Of a stretch of 42,907 bases of DNA, positions 13,101 through 21,255 are shown in pieces. The notes beneath the pieces were generated by a model that worked only from the letters and a program-made list of their open reading frames with translations, ran no database searches and was not told the DNA's origin. How positions within the stretch are numbered: position 1 is the first letter of the stretch; each line of letters starts with the position of its first letter. A program made the position numbers and the translations under genes. This DNA is from a virus, in the IMG/VR virus record IMGVR_UViG_3300021185_001196, positions 1 through 42,907 of that record, one strand, 5' to 3'.

Positions 13101-16077
13101 CGCACTTACTGCGCCTTATGGTGTAGATGATGTTAATGCTTTTGCTACTAAAACTATAAATCAAAGTTGGCATGGTGGATCATCTTATGTTGCTTGGGAT
13201 GTTAGCAATGTTACTAATTTTTACTTGTTTGGTGGGCAAAACAATAATGTAGTTCAAGGTGGTGTATTCCCGAATTGGAATATTGGAACTTGGAATATAA
13301 CTTCTAAGACAACAAACATGCTTAATATGTTTGCTACTGGACAGTGGCGTGGATCAATTCCAAACTACTTTGATCAAGATCTAAGTGGTTGGGACATAAG
13401 CGGTATAACGAGTTTAAATTTAATAAATGGAGCTACAAGTAGAGGCAGACATATGATGAACATGTCTACATCTAATTACGACGCAACATTAATAGGTTGG
13501 GGAGCTCACGCCGCTAACGCTCAATCAGGCGTTACTGTTAACTTTGGTATTAGTAAATATTCACCTGGAAATATATTTGAAGGTACTCAAGGTACTAACA
13601 CTTACCAAGGTAATAGTATATATGGTAGTGGAAAAGACATGGAACAGTTTGTTAGTGTTGGAGATGTAGTAGAAAGGCCACCAGATCCAAACGGGATTTT
13701 TGATACTTACGCTATTGTAACTGGATTTAATACCTGGAATGGATCAAGATATTTAAGAGCTACAACTCAAGGTAATATTGGACCATCTACTTATACTGTT
13801 ATGGATTCAGACGCTGCTAAAGGTAGAGTTGCATTAATAAATGCTGGGTGGACTATAACAGATGGCGGAGCTGATATACCTTTTGCATCTACAGAGTTAA
13901 TTATTGATGTCAACGCTGGGGATACTTTTACTGTATTTAGCTCAGGTAGTAATAATAACTACAGTGTAGATTGGGGTGATGGTAATGGTTTTAGTTCTAC
14001 TCCATATACTGGAACATCAGCAACAGGTCCAGCTTATGCTACTGGTGGTGAAAAAACTATAAAAATAAATAAAGATTCAAGTGAGAAAATAAACGCATTG
14101 TATTTTTACAACCAAGTAGGCACAATTAACAAAATTAAAAAGATAAGTAATTGGGGTACTAATTCTTGGGATAGTTTGTATAGAGCTTTTAAATGTCACG
14201 ACACTGCCGCAGATAGAAGAGTTCACCCTGATTTTACGGTAGAGTCACCAACCCCACCTAACTTCTCTAACGGGCCCAATATCAATAGTATTTTTGATAG
14301 ATGTAATGTAAATAATAATATATTTACTAATAGTCAAGTAAGTAATTGGAATGTTAGATCACTTAGTAGTCTTTACGGGGTTTTCTATAAGTGCTTTGGA
14401 TTTAATGAAGACATAAGCGGATGGGATACAAGCTACATAACCACTTTTGATTACGCTTTTGGTTATTGTTCTAGTTTGAACTCAGACATAAGCAACTGGG
14501 ATACTAGTAGACTTACAACCATGCATACATCTTTTGCAGGATGCTCTAGTTTAAATGCAGATTTAAATACTAAAGACACTGGCAGCAGATTAGCTTGGGA
14601 CGTTAGTAAAGTAAGTGGTTTTAATTCAGCTTTAGCAGGTACTAGCATGTCGTACAATATTGACAAATGGCAGATAAAAACTACCGGTGGAGTTTATTTT
14701 CAATCACTTTTCAACAATTGTAATTGGCCAAATTTAACTTTAACTCCTAAAACTGTTACTGTAGGAAGTGGCGCTTATCAAAAAACATATTTAGCTTGGG
14801 ACACTCAACAAGTCACTAGAATGGATGCTATGATTGCTAGTGGTAGTTTTAATACTGATATTGGAAAATGGGATACTAGTAGTGTTACAACCCTAGATGG
14901 TTTTGCTAAAAGTAATAGCGTTTTTAACAACGGCGGTCAACCCATGAACGCTAGGCAAGTAACGGTTGGAACAGGAACTACCGCTAGAACTTACACGGCT
15001 TGGGATACTAGTAATATTTCTGCTTGGAAGGAGGTTTTTAGAAATGCAACGAGTTTTAATCAAGACATAGGAAACTGGGATCTTTCTGGAGCTACTGGAA
15101 ATGTATATAGAATTTTAGAAAACGCCTCATCATTTAACCATGAAGTTGATTGGGTTCTTCCAACGGGGTTCACGCCTAACTACGCTTGGGGATGGTTCTT
15201 TTTCGCTAACACTAACATGAGTACTGTTAACTATACAAATACTATAGTAAATTTTGCTAACACAGTATATAACAACTCAGGACTTTACAATGCTACTGGT
15301 AACAATATAGGTGGTGGTCAAACTTTTGATTCAAATATGTCTGGTGGAGCTAACTTCGCTAACGCTTGGGAAGCTAGATCTTATTTAACTAGTACTGTTG
15401 CTAGTGGTGGTGCTGGTTGGACCTTGTCAGGTGATACTGTGCTACCTTTGTTAGTTCCTAGTACAAGTTCTTTATCATTTAATGGTAATAGTGGATATAT
15501 TAATAGCTATGGAAGTTCTTCTTTAAATTTAACAAGTGCTTTAACTGTTTCTATGTACATCAAGATTGAAGATGAAACAAATTCAGGATATAGAGGTTTA
15601 TTTACTAAAGGAGAAATAACCACAGCTGGATTTGGTAGTTATTCTGCTGCTGTCATAAACGCTCAGAATAACATAAGATTTTATTTAAACTCTGGAGGCC
15701 CAAGCACTACACCTATAAATATAACTACTACTTCTGGCTTGTTATTTGATCGATGGTATCATGTTTGTTTTACTTATGATGGGTCTTTATCTTCTAATAA
15801 AGCAAAAACCTATATAGATGGAGTAAATCAAAGTGTAAGCTCATCAGGAACAATACCTAGTTCTTTGTATTCTAACACTAGCAGTAATTTTCACATAGGA
15901 GCTTATTATAACACAAGTTTACTTTTTGAAGGAAACATTGATGAAGTAATGATTTGGGACAATGTAATATCAACGAGCAATATACAAACTCTTGCCGATG
16001 CTGTAGGATCAGGTAATGTAACAAATCCAGAACAATTATCAACAGGACTCCAACTATGGAACCGAATGGGAGATTAA
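10168..16077 (+). CDS. Giant adhesin-like fibre with BspA/DUF285 repeats and a C-terminal LamG domain
   Basis: A 1969-aa protein, the longest complete gene here. It has three similar modules. Each begins with a PKD-like strand around a 'xVxWxxG' motif (FRVSWPSG near residue 50, CFVDWGDTN near 700, YSVDWGDGN near 1267) and continues with repeats of about 25 residues of the BspA/Mycoplasma DUF285 type. Examples are LSDWDVSTITDMNRMF, ISGWDTSYITTFDYAFGYC and ISNWDTSRLTTMHTSFAGC. Residues ~1768-1940 form a LamG/concanavalin-like domain (SLSFNGNSGYINSYG, then WYHVCFTYDG). No signal peptide is visible, as expected for a phage fibre. DUF285 repeats occur in bacterial surface proteins, so this is probably a host-binding fibre or one that mimics or binds host surface proteins. 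The repeats are divergent. Confidence 0.85.
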   Translation: MFMGLGMPIPDLSNKPGPGRPGWGPAGTYDFQFEVDGAVTIEANAAGAGNFRVSWPSGHVDILSGDNPSVAAPDGTAGIVSINNEELDTTYADEFKIVSGQVNVTKVISWGQNPWSNVFEAFKDCVNLTDISTTSFLASGQGPSSNQGCYMTKMFEGCTSLLEVDIRSWDLTAGVSWKTGSPFINLVNLEKLDATGLKIKFQDNNSYARNWFVSVGSATTNGCEFKLSGLDYSSTTNTGLVIDYIFSSAKFKDGSNLSNWKFPSHANSTYIYWFNSARISGTLDMSGWTTFNGTSLESMFYRFNQHLTAADGSKFNMSNWNFPYATSFYRMFWECEISEIIGLNTWGATNGSPINFKEMFKAATLMRINPSDNFSNAFSSSLNVGNVRDMCNALSSGLANADVGASPSFVGADFSSMTNSFAFMFRSAKIISSPDFSTCTFSASNPMNFGNIFYTTTITDTNNHFILNNQNLAISYISQAFWQTSIRRVTIGDNVDLSNLVTIDYMSYQAGFDTGGLTLPSNANYSSLTVIGQYAFANNALSTCQVDTFIRQNWETNLNTGLTCDLENNKITAAPSIARSNAASLSSVRTWNITLGSPDATLPFAYASYAVDPTGITTISPTVTPPAGSVFTATNSLSISSSGVITIGTFRGGSTIRCTYPDGCYNEVVMLIQVPFTMRTTIPANGSNFTLSPQMSNGECFVDWGDTNSQTLTASTTHNYTSSGTYDIKIFDSANGSKFTGFSSPWTTPTYTYEKSILKWGDIEWQNNNWFYSSGSNNTDNKIRVEAPAGSSNAPNLSNVTSLSDMFSSTFTANRTGYFEDVNGNLSDWDVSTITDMNRMFKTFDANGCTIDIRNWNVSNVENFSKWGENSSIIFNIDNWVTSSATDMSQMCNGVSSTSTGIENLVTTNVTTLYQFGYVTFDGNTKMVNNVLRWDVSNCTNFSAMGCNWATNSNFPSNWKLSDDASKNISMQQFCGVGALTAPYGVDDVNAFATKTINQSWHGGSSYVAWDVSNVTNFYLFGGQNNNVVQGGVFPNWNIGTWNITSKTTNMLNMFATGQWRGSIPNYFDQDLSGWDISGITSLNLINGATSRGRHMMNMSTSNYDATLIGWGAHAANAQSGVTVNFGISKYSPGNIFEGTQGTNTYQGNSIYGSGKDMEQFVSVGDVVERPPDPNGIFDTYAIVTGFNTWNGSRYLRATTQGNIGPSTYTVMDSDAAKGRVALINAGWTITDGGADIPFASTELIIDVNAGDTFTVFSSGSNNNYSVDWGDGNGFSSTPYTGTSATGPAYATGGEKTIKINKDSSEKINALYFYNQVGTINKIKKISNWGTNSWDSLYRAFKCHDTAADRRVHPDFTVESPTPPNFSNGPNINSIFDRCNVNNNIFTNSQVSNWNVRSLSSLYGVFYKCFGFNEDISGWDTSYITTFDYAFGYCSSLNSDISNWDTSRLTTMHTSFAGCSSLNADLNTKDTGSRLAWDVSKVSGFNSALAGTSMSYNIDKWQIKTTGGVYFQSLFNNCNWPNLTLTPKTVTVGSGAYQKTYLAWDTQQVTRMDAMIASGSFNTDIGKWDTSSVTTLDGFAKSNSVFNNGGQPMNARQVTVGTGTTARTYTAWDTSNISAWKEVFRNATSFNQDIGNWDLSGATGNVYRILENASSFNHEVDWVLPTGFTPNYAWGWFFFANTNMSTVNYTNTIVNFANTVYNNSGLYNATGNNIGGGQTFDSNMSGGANFANAWEARSYLTSTVASGGAGWTLSGDTVLPLLVPSTSSLSFNGNSGYINSYGSSSLNLTSALTVSMYIKIEDETNSGYRGLFTKGEITTAGFGSYSAAVINAQNNIRFYLNSGGPSTTPINITTTSGLLFDRWYHVCFTYDGSLSSNKAKTYIDGVNQSVSSSGTIPSSLYSNTSSNFHIGAYYNTSLLFEGNIDEVMIWDNVISTSNIQTLADAVGSGNVTNPEQLSTGLQLWNRMGD

Positions 16078-16088
16078 AAAAATAATAA

Positions 16089-19049
16089 ATGGCAGAATAT
16101 ATAAATCCACAATGGCGTTTACCTAATATAAAAGAGGGAAATAATCGAGGTTATAGTATGGCTATAAGTGCTTCTAACAATAGAGTTAGTACTGGCTATT
16201 TTTTACCAAGTGGAACTAAACCTAAATCAATTAGTTATTGGTTTAAAAATACAGATCCAAACGGGTGGAGTACTACTGGTTACAGCTACACTATACATGG
16301 AGGTTCGCTTTCTTTAGCAGGTAATGGCTTTGGAATGGGCGCTATTGGTTCAAGTTTTGGATCTTATTTATGGTTTATAGGACATAGTACAGGTGATTAT
16401 TTAATACCAGCTTCAGCAACCGGGGTAATGACTACTGATGTTTGGTATCATATAGTTGTTACATATGATAATTCAAGAACTAATAATCTTCACTTCTACT
16501 TAGACGGGGTTAAAATAGATGAAACCAATGAGACTTTAGATACTAGCAGTGCTAATGATGTTAAAATAGGTTCAAGTGCTACAGGCGGGGGAAATTCAGG
16601 AGGTAGATTTCTGGAAATAACAGATGTGTGTATTTTTGATCGTGCCTTATCAGATGGTAGTGTAGCTACAGGTTCATCTGCTAGTGGTGATGTTGGCGCT
16701 CTTTACAATAGTGGAAATCCTGGCAACCCAATGGCTTTAGCTAGTCCACCTAAAGCTTACTACCCACTTGGTAATTCAGCTCATATGGGAGCTAATTACC
16801 TAACACCAAATTCAGCTATTCCAGGAGGTTATGCAATGAGCTCAACACAAGCTACATCTAGATTTTTTACAAAAATAAAACCTGCCGGAAAAAGTAATAT
16901 AACATTTTCTACTTGGTATAGAGCAGCTGGTAGTTCTAGTAATGCATACATTTTTTACTCTGGAAGTTATGGTACTTATTATTTAAAAACTAACGGCGCT
17001 GGAGGATTATGGCATGCTGTAATGGTTGCTTCTGGAAGCACCGGAAGCAGCGCTTACGCTACTTTTCCTTTTGATTATGACGATGGAAATTGGCATCATT
17101 ATATATTCAATTTTGATGGATCACATTTCAAAACATATATAGACGGTGTTTTAATTAAAAAAACTGCAAAAACTGGAGTATTATCTAGCTGGGGTTCTAC
17201 AAATGCTGCTCTTGGATCTAACCATAATACTAATAGTGGCGCGTCTGCTAGAGGTGATTATTCCAACTTCGTAGCGTACGATTCAACTCTTACAGATGGT
17301 GGAGTTGCAGAAGGTGATGTAGCAGGTGGCGAAATAGCTGAACTGTATAATGGAGGATCTCCAGTACTATCTTTCGATGACTTTCCTCAAAAATCTAATA
17401 TAGAAACCTGGTTTAGACTTGATCAAACAGAGATTTATTCTGGCTCCACTTGGCGGTTAAATGATGCTTCTAGCGCTTACTCAAGTTCTTTAGATTTTAA
17501 TCCAAGTTCATATATAGATACTAATTTTACTTTACCAAACTACAGTGATTATAGTTATTCTTTTTGGATTAAAAACACAGGAAGCATATCTGGTTCTGAC
17601 CAATGGATATTAGGAAATTCAAGTGCAAGTGTTTCTGGAGATACAGGTTTTAGAGGTGCTGTTAGAATAAATAATAGCACTAAAATACGTATTTTTGGTG
17701 GTGATGATACTAACTACTACAGAAAGCAATATGATTTTACCGCTGGTAATGCTCAAGGAAATACCAATATTTTTAATGGAGAATGGTATAATATAGTTGT
17801 AACTTTCACAAGTGGAACAATTGTTTTTTATGTAAATGGAGTTGCTCAAACTCAAGAATGGAACACTAATACCCCAATAACTGGATTTGCAGCAAATAAT
17901 AGTTATAGAATTGGACAAAGTGGAGTTAATACTGGTTATTTAAATCATTCACTTCTTAGTAACTTTCAAATATTTAATACAGAATTATCAGGACCAGACG
18001 CGGAGACTATTTACAATAATGGAAAACCTTTAGCAGATATGAGTTCATTTAGTTCTTTAGTTTCTTGGTGGAAGTTGGATAACACAACTACAGGTATTGA
18101 AGATTCAAAAGGATCCAACGACGGAACTAACAACGGGACTACTAAAGTCATAGGATCAGTATCTACTAAAAACTCTACTACTTGGCAGATAACTCAAAGT
18201 AATCTTATTAATCAAACTGGCTTACTAATGTTTAAAAGCTATAGCCCGTATGCTTTAAATTTTGATGGAAATGATTATATAAATTGTGGTAATGATAGTA
18301 GTTTAGTGCCAAGCTCATTAACTATTAGCTTGTGGTTTAAAACAAGTGGCTCAGCAAGTGCAATCCCAAGATTAATTAATAAAAGTTATGGTGGTAGTCC
18401 TTATGATTCATACTTTATTAGAATAAACAATAATGTTCTAAATTTTAAAATTGGCGTTTCTTCTGCAAGTGTTCAAATAGCTGGAGCAACAAATGTAGTA
18501 GATGGAAATTGGCATCATGTTGTTGGAACTTATGATGGTTCTCAATTAAAACTATATTTAGATGGTAATTCAGAAGCAACTCCAGTAAGTGAAACAAGAG
18601 CAATTATAGAAAATACTACTTATAATTTAACTATTGGCTGCGAATTAGGCGCTTATGGTTTTAGTTGGCCTTTCACAGGGGATATTTCTAACGTGTCTAT
18701 TTTTAATAGCGCTTTGACAGCTTCACAAATAACAGAAATTTATAACGAAGGTCGCCCTAGCAATCTACATAACTTTTCTGGTACAGCTCCTGTAGCTTGG
18801 TGGCAGTTAGGTAGTAATAGCTCATGGACTTCACCAGCGTGGACAGTGTTAGATGAAATAGGTTCAAATAATGGAACTAGTAGCAGTATGATGGAAAATG
18901 CTATAGTAGATGGTGTAGGAACAAGCGGTAATGGAGTATCAGTAAACATGGGATCAGCAAATAATATATCAGGATCTTCTCCAAGTGGTGAAGCAAATTC
19001 TTTAAGTGTAAACATGACGCTAGCTAATATAGCTGGTGGTGTAAATTAA
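16089..19049 (+). CDS. LamG-repeat fibre/adhesin protein
   Basis: A 986-aa protein made of about four LamG/concanavalin A-like domains. They lie at roughly residues 22-190, 248-395, 466-640 and 721-881. Each shows the family's 'W(Y/H)H..VTYD....YxDG' core: WYHIVVTYDNSRTNNLHFYL near 118, NWHHYIFNFDG near 334, EWYNIVVTFTSG near 564, NWHHVVGTYDGSQLKLYLDG near 806. LamG domains bind carbohydrates, so cell-surface glycan recognition is likely. The C-terminus (GNGVSVNMGS, then NSLSVNMTLANI) recalls the end-caps of other marine-phage fibres. It begins 11 bases after the DUF285/LamG protein, and the two probably work together in adsorption. Confidence 0.85.
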   Translation: MAEYINPQWRLPNIKEGNNRGYSMAISASNNRVSTGYFLPSGTKPKSISYWFKNTDPNGWSTTGYSYTIHGGSLSLAGNGFGMGAIGSSFGSYLWFIGHSTGDYLIPASATGVMTTDVWYHIVVTYDNSRTNNLHFYLDGVKIDETNETLDTSSANDVKIGSSATGGGNSGGRFLEITDVCIFDRALSDGSVATGSSASGDVGALYNSGNPGNPMALASPPKAYYPLGNSAHMGANYLTPNSAIPGGYAMSSTQATSRFFTKIKPAGKSNITFSTWYRAAGSSSNAYIFYSGSYGTYYLKTNGAGGLWHAVMVASGSTGSSAYATFPFDYDDGNWHHYIFNFDGSHFKTYIDGVLIKKTAKTGVLSSWGSTNAALGSNHNTNSGASARGDYSNFVAYDSTLTDGGVAEGDVAGGEIAELYNGGSPVLSFDDFPQKSNIETWFRLDQTEIYSGSTWRLNDASSAYSSSLDFNPSSYIDTNFTLPNYSDYSYSFWIKNTGSISGSDQWILGNSSASVSGDTGFRGAVRINNSTKIRIFGGDDTNYYRKQYDFTAGNAQGNTNIFNGEWYNIVVTFTSGTIVFYVNGVAQTQEWNTNTPITGFAANNSYRIGQSGVNTGYLNHSLLSNFQIFNTELSGPDAETIYNNGKPLADMSSFSSLVSWWKLDNTTTGIEDSKGSNDGTNNGTTKVIGSVSTKNSTTWQITQSNLINQTGLLMFKSYSPYALNFDGNDYINCGNDSSLVPSSLTISLWFKTSGSASAIPRLINKSYGGSPYDSYFIRINNNVLNFKIGVSSASVQIAGATNVVDGNWHHVVGTYDGSQLKLYLDGNSEATPVSETRAIIENTTYNLTIGCELGAYGFSWPFTGDISNVSIFNSALTASQITEIYNEGRPSNLHNFSGTAPVAWWQLGSNSSWTSPAWTVLDEIGSNNGTSSSMMENAIVDGVGTSGNGVSVNMGSANNISGSSPSGEANSLSVNMTLANIAGGVN

Positions 19050-19056
19050 AAATAAA

Positions 19057-19305
19057 ATGAATAATACAATATATACAATTGTAAACTTATCTGATACTAA
19101 CGCTATCATATTTAGCCAAGTAGCAGAAGACTCAACTCAATCAATGAGAAGAAATATAGCAAACACTCAAGGTGTTATATCTTATTTAGTTGAACCAAGT
19201 TTTATAACTAATGGAGCATTAACTCCAGTTAGTACTTTAAATCAAACAGAGTTTTTAGCTTTAATGCAAACTCCTGAGTGGAAACCAGCAGATCCAACAG
19301 ACTAA
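19057..19305 (+). CDS. Small phage protein of unknown function
   Basis: An 82-aa protein, TIYTIVNLSDTNAIIFSQV at the start and LNQTEFLALMQTPEWKP near the end. I recall similar small proteins downstream of fibre genes in marine phages. No motif with known chemistry. It follows the LamG gene by 7 bases and its TAA shares a base with the next ATG (TAATG). Confidence 0.7.
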   Translation: MNNTIYTIVNLSDTNAIIFSQVAEDSTQSMRRNIANTQGVISYLVEPSFITNGALTPVSTLNQTEFLALMQTPEWKPADPTD

Positions 19306-19520
19306 TGATAAGAATATTAGCAACAGATAAAGACACTTGGTTTATAACATATAATGATGATAAATCTATAATACATTATGGTGAAGCACTTGAAGGAACA
19401 TCTATAGATAGTGGTCAACCAGATAATGATCCATTATACTATGACAAAGCTGACTGGTTAATTAGACTGGCTGAGCTTGGTTTAGAACCAAATATTTTAG
19501 CAGAACTTAACGATTTATGA
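19305..19520 (+). CDS. Small paralogue A of a three-gene tandem family
   Basis: A 71-aa protein. The start is set at ATG 19305, which overlaps the previous stop, rather than an upstream in-frame GTG at 19278. Its core TWFITYNDDKSIIHYG, followed later by ADWLIRLAELGLEPN, matches the pattern of the next two genes: an aromatic-I-T-Y/W segment, a Gly turn, then W...L.E.G..P. It is the most divergent of the three. Function unknown. Confidence 0.7.
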   Translation: MIRILATDKDTWFITYNDDKSIIHYGEALEGTSIDSGQPDNDPLYYDKADWLIRLAELGLEPNILAELNDL

Positions 19521-19729
19521 TTAAGAGTATAGCTTTTCCAAACCCTCCCTTGTATTGGATTACATGGGAAGATGATACTGAAACAACTGTTCAGGGATAC
19601 GGACTTGTAACTACTGAAGAAAGATTAGACACAATAAATCATTTAACAACCTACATAGACGAAGTTGTATGGAAAAGTGTTCTATTAGAACATGGTGTTG
19701 ATCCAGATACAGAAGAGGAAGATGAATAA
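19517..19729 (+). CDS. Small paralogue B of a three-gene tandem family
   Basis: A 70-aa acidic protein with core LYWITWEDDTETTVQGYGLV and end VVWKSVLLEHGVDPDTEE. It shares (Y/W)WI-(T/A)-(W/Y)E, GYG.V and L.EHG(V/I).PD with paralogue C, and the same frame of residues with A. The ATG overlaps the previous stop (ATGA). Function unknown. Confidence 0.75.
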   Translation: MIKSIAFPNPPLYWITWEDDTETTVQGYGLVTTEERLDTINHLTTYIDEVVWKSVLLEHGVDPDTEEEDE

Positions 19730-19744
19730 ATGTAAAAAAAGATT

Positions 19745-19966
19745 ATGAGTGGTAATATTCCTATAGACAACCCTGCTGTTCGAACTTATTGGATAGCATA
19801 TGAAAACTCAATGAAAGAAGTAGTTGAAGGTTATGGCTTTGTAGATCCTCATCAAAAGCTTTTATCTAAATGGTTTATTGATGAAACCATAGATGAAGAC
19901 GAGTGGATAGCTGAGCTAAAGGAGCATGGTATAACGCCTGATCCAATACCTGATCCACCAGAGTAA
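19745..19966 (+). CDS. Small paralogue C of a three-gene tandem family
   Basis: A 73-aa acidic protein with core TYWIAYENSMKEVVEGYGFV and end DEWIAELKEHGITPDPIPD. It is clearly related to the two genes before it, so the locus grew by tandem duplication. It starts 15 bases after paralogue B. I recall similar short proteins with a Gly-Tyr-Gly turn near fibre genes in marine phages; the role is unknown. Confidence 0.75.
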   Translation: MSGNIPIDNPAVRTYWIAYENSMKEVVEGYGFVDPHQKLLSKWFIDETIDEDEWIAELKEHGITPDPIPDPPE

Positions 19967-19991
19967 AATAAATATAATTAAATTAAATCAA

Positions 19992-20240
19992 ATGAAAATT
20001 AAAGAAGAAGAATTATCATTAATTCAAGAGCAACAAAAACAGCTTAATGAGCTTGTTCACAGTATAGGTATGTTAGAAAGCCAAAAACATGGATTACTTC
20101 ATGATATAGCTGGAGCTAACAAAGAGATAGAAGATTACAAAGAAGTGTTAGAAGCTGAGTATGGCCCAATAGAAATAAACCTAGAAGACGGCTCTTATAC
20201 TAAGATAGAAGAAGATGTCGAAAGTAATAAGGAAGATTAG
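19992..20240 (+). CDS. Small coiled-coil protein
   Basis: An 82-aa protein with a long heptad-like helix over residues ~1-55 (IQEQQKQLNELVHSIGMLES and onward), then a short acidic beta end (INLEDGSYTKIEEDVES). The layout recalls a small coiled-coil family seen upstream of terminase genes in marine phages. It could be a scaffold- or terminase-associated factor; nothing in the sequence decides. It overlaps the next gene by 26 bases. Confidence 0.7.
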   Translation: MKIKEEELSLIQEQQKQLNELVHSIGMLESQKHGLLHDIAGANKEIEDYKEVLEAEYGPIEINLEDGSYTKIEEDVESNKED

Positions 20241-20442
20241 TATAGGTTCTGATTACAAGAATGATGCAATGCATTATTCAACTGGTCAGGAAGTGTACGG
20301 TGGACATACTATTAGTGATATTCTTTTTGAAGATCAAGATCAATCATATAATATTTTTATAACTAAAAATAATGAAGTCTTGCCTTGGAAAAAGTTTAAC
20401 GCTAATATGGCAATATCTGTAGAGTACGATTTAAAGTACTAA
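20215..20442 (+). CDS. Small beta-rich phage protein of unknown function
   Basis: A 75-aa protein, MSKVIRKISIGSDYKNDAMH at the start, then GGHTISDILFEDQ, ending with a Trp-Lys-Lys segment and ISVEYDLKY. The pattern recalls a small family often found near terminase genes in marine phages. It overlaps both neighbours: the coiled-coil gene by 26 bases and the GroES-like gene by one (TAATG). Confidence 0.7.
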   Translation: MSKVIRKISIGSDYKNDAMHYSTGQEVYGGHTISDILFEDQDQSYNIFITKNNEVLPWKKFNANMAISVEYDLKY

Positions 20443-21035
20443 TGAAAAGTTTATACAGTTTCATTGTTAAACCACTAGATGAAAGGTATGACAATATTAG
20501 AAAGGTTGAAGAAAAAGAGCTTATTATTAATACAAGTATTGAAAACCATAGGTTTGTTAGTAAAAAAGCTGCTGTTGTATCTACTCCAGCGGCTTACACC
20601 TCAAAGATAAAAGTAGGTGATGAGCTTTACGTACATCACAATATATTTAGAAGATGGTATGATCAAAAAGATAGAGAACGTAATAGCTCTACATTTTTTA
20701 AAGATGACTTATATTTTGTTTCACCAGAACAAATATATATGTATAATCTCAAACCACATTTAGATTATTGTTTTGTAAAACCACTTAAAAACCAAAACAT
20801 TTTAGAGAACAGAAAAGAACAACCTAACGTTGGTGTAGTGAAATATAGTAATAGTTCATTAGAAACGCTAGGAATCACTCCTGGAACACTTATTACGTTT
20901 ACCCCTGACTCTGAGTTTGAGTTTATTATAGATGGTGAACGACTTTATTGTATGAAATCAAATGATATAGCTTTAACGCATGAATACCAAGGAAACGAAA
21001 AAGAAAATAATCCAAGCTGGGCAAAAGGCGATTGA
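20442..21035 (+). CDS. Tandem GroES-like (double Cpn10-fold) protein
   Basis: A 197-aa protein that appears to contain two GroES-like beta domains. Domain 1 (about 1-100) has FIVKPLDERYD at the start, IKVGDELYVHHN at 56-67 (matching 'vkvGDiVif' of GroES) and LYFVSPEQIYMYN at its end. Domain 2 (about 106-183) has YCFVKPLKN at 109, ITPGTLITF near 146, then a segment matching the GroES end (IIDGERLYCMKSNDIAL). The Gly-Gly mobile loop is absent in both, so it may not bind the chaperonin in the usual way. It may be a structural or terminase-associated protein with the same fold. It lies directly upstream of the packaging genes and overlaps the next gene by 56 bases. Fold assignment is by eye. Confidence 0.65.
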   Translation: MKSLYSFIVKPLDERYDNIRKVEEKELIINTSIENHRFVSKKAAVVSTPAAYTSKIKVGDELYVHHNIFRRWYDQKDRERNSSTFFKDDLYFVSPEQIYMYNLKPHLDYCFVKPLKNQNILENRKEQPNVGVVKYSNSSLETLGITPGTLITFTPDSEFEFIIDGERLYCMKSNDIALTHEYQGNEKENNPSWAKGD

Positions 21036-21255
21036 GGAACTTATAAAGGTAGCAAAAGAAAAGATTGTAGACTCAGACGACGATGTAAGCGCTGATAGAT
21101 TAAAGAATGCTGCCGCTACTAAAAAGCTAGCAATAATGGATGCTTTTGAAATATTGACTAAAATACAGGATGAAGAAGACATGCTGAATGATAAACCTAA
21201 AGAAGTTAAAATAGAAAAAGCTTTTAAAGGTTTTGCAGAAGGGAGAAGTAAGTGA
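20980..21255 (+). CDS. Candidate small terminase subunit
   Basis: A 91-aa, mostly helical protein directly upstream of the large terminase, overlapping it by 4 bases. The helix KKKIIQAGQKAIEELIKVAK is followed by an acidic turn (SDDDVSADRLKNAAATKK), another helix (LAIMDAFEILTKIQDEE) and a charged tail. Position and size fit a small terminase subunit, which recognises phage DNA and forms a ring on the motor. No obvious helix-turn-helix, so this rests on context. The ATG at 20980 lies inside the preceding gene; the next in-frame Met would remove the first helices, so the long overlap seems real. Confidence 0.55.
   Translation: MNTKETKKKIIQAGQKAIEELIKVAKEKIVDSDDDVSADRLKNAAATKKLAIMDAFEILTKIQDEEDMLNDKPKEVKIEKAFKGFAEGRSK

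Noticed and set aside
10168-19049. Diversity-generating retroelement acting on the fibre genes
   Set aside because: No reverse transcriptase gene and no template/variable repeat pair with adenine-specific changes was seen near the fibres.
19278-19304. Upstream GTG start for paralogue A
   Set aside because: The ATG at 19305 overlaps the previous stop and gives a length matching the other two paralogues.
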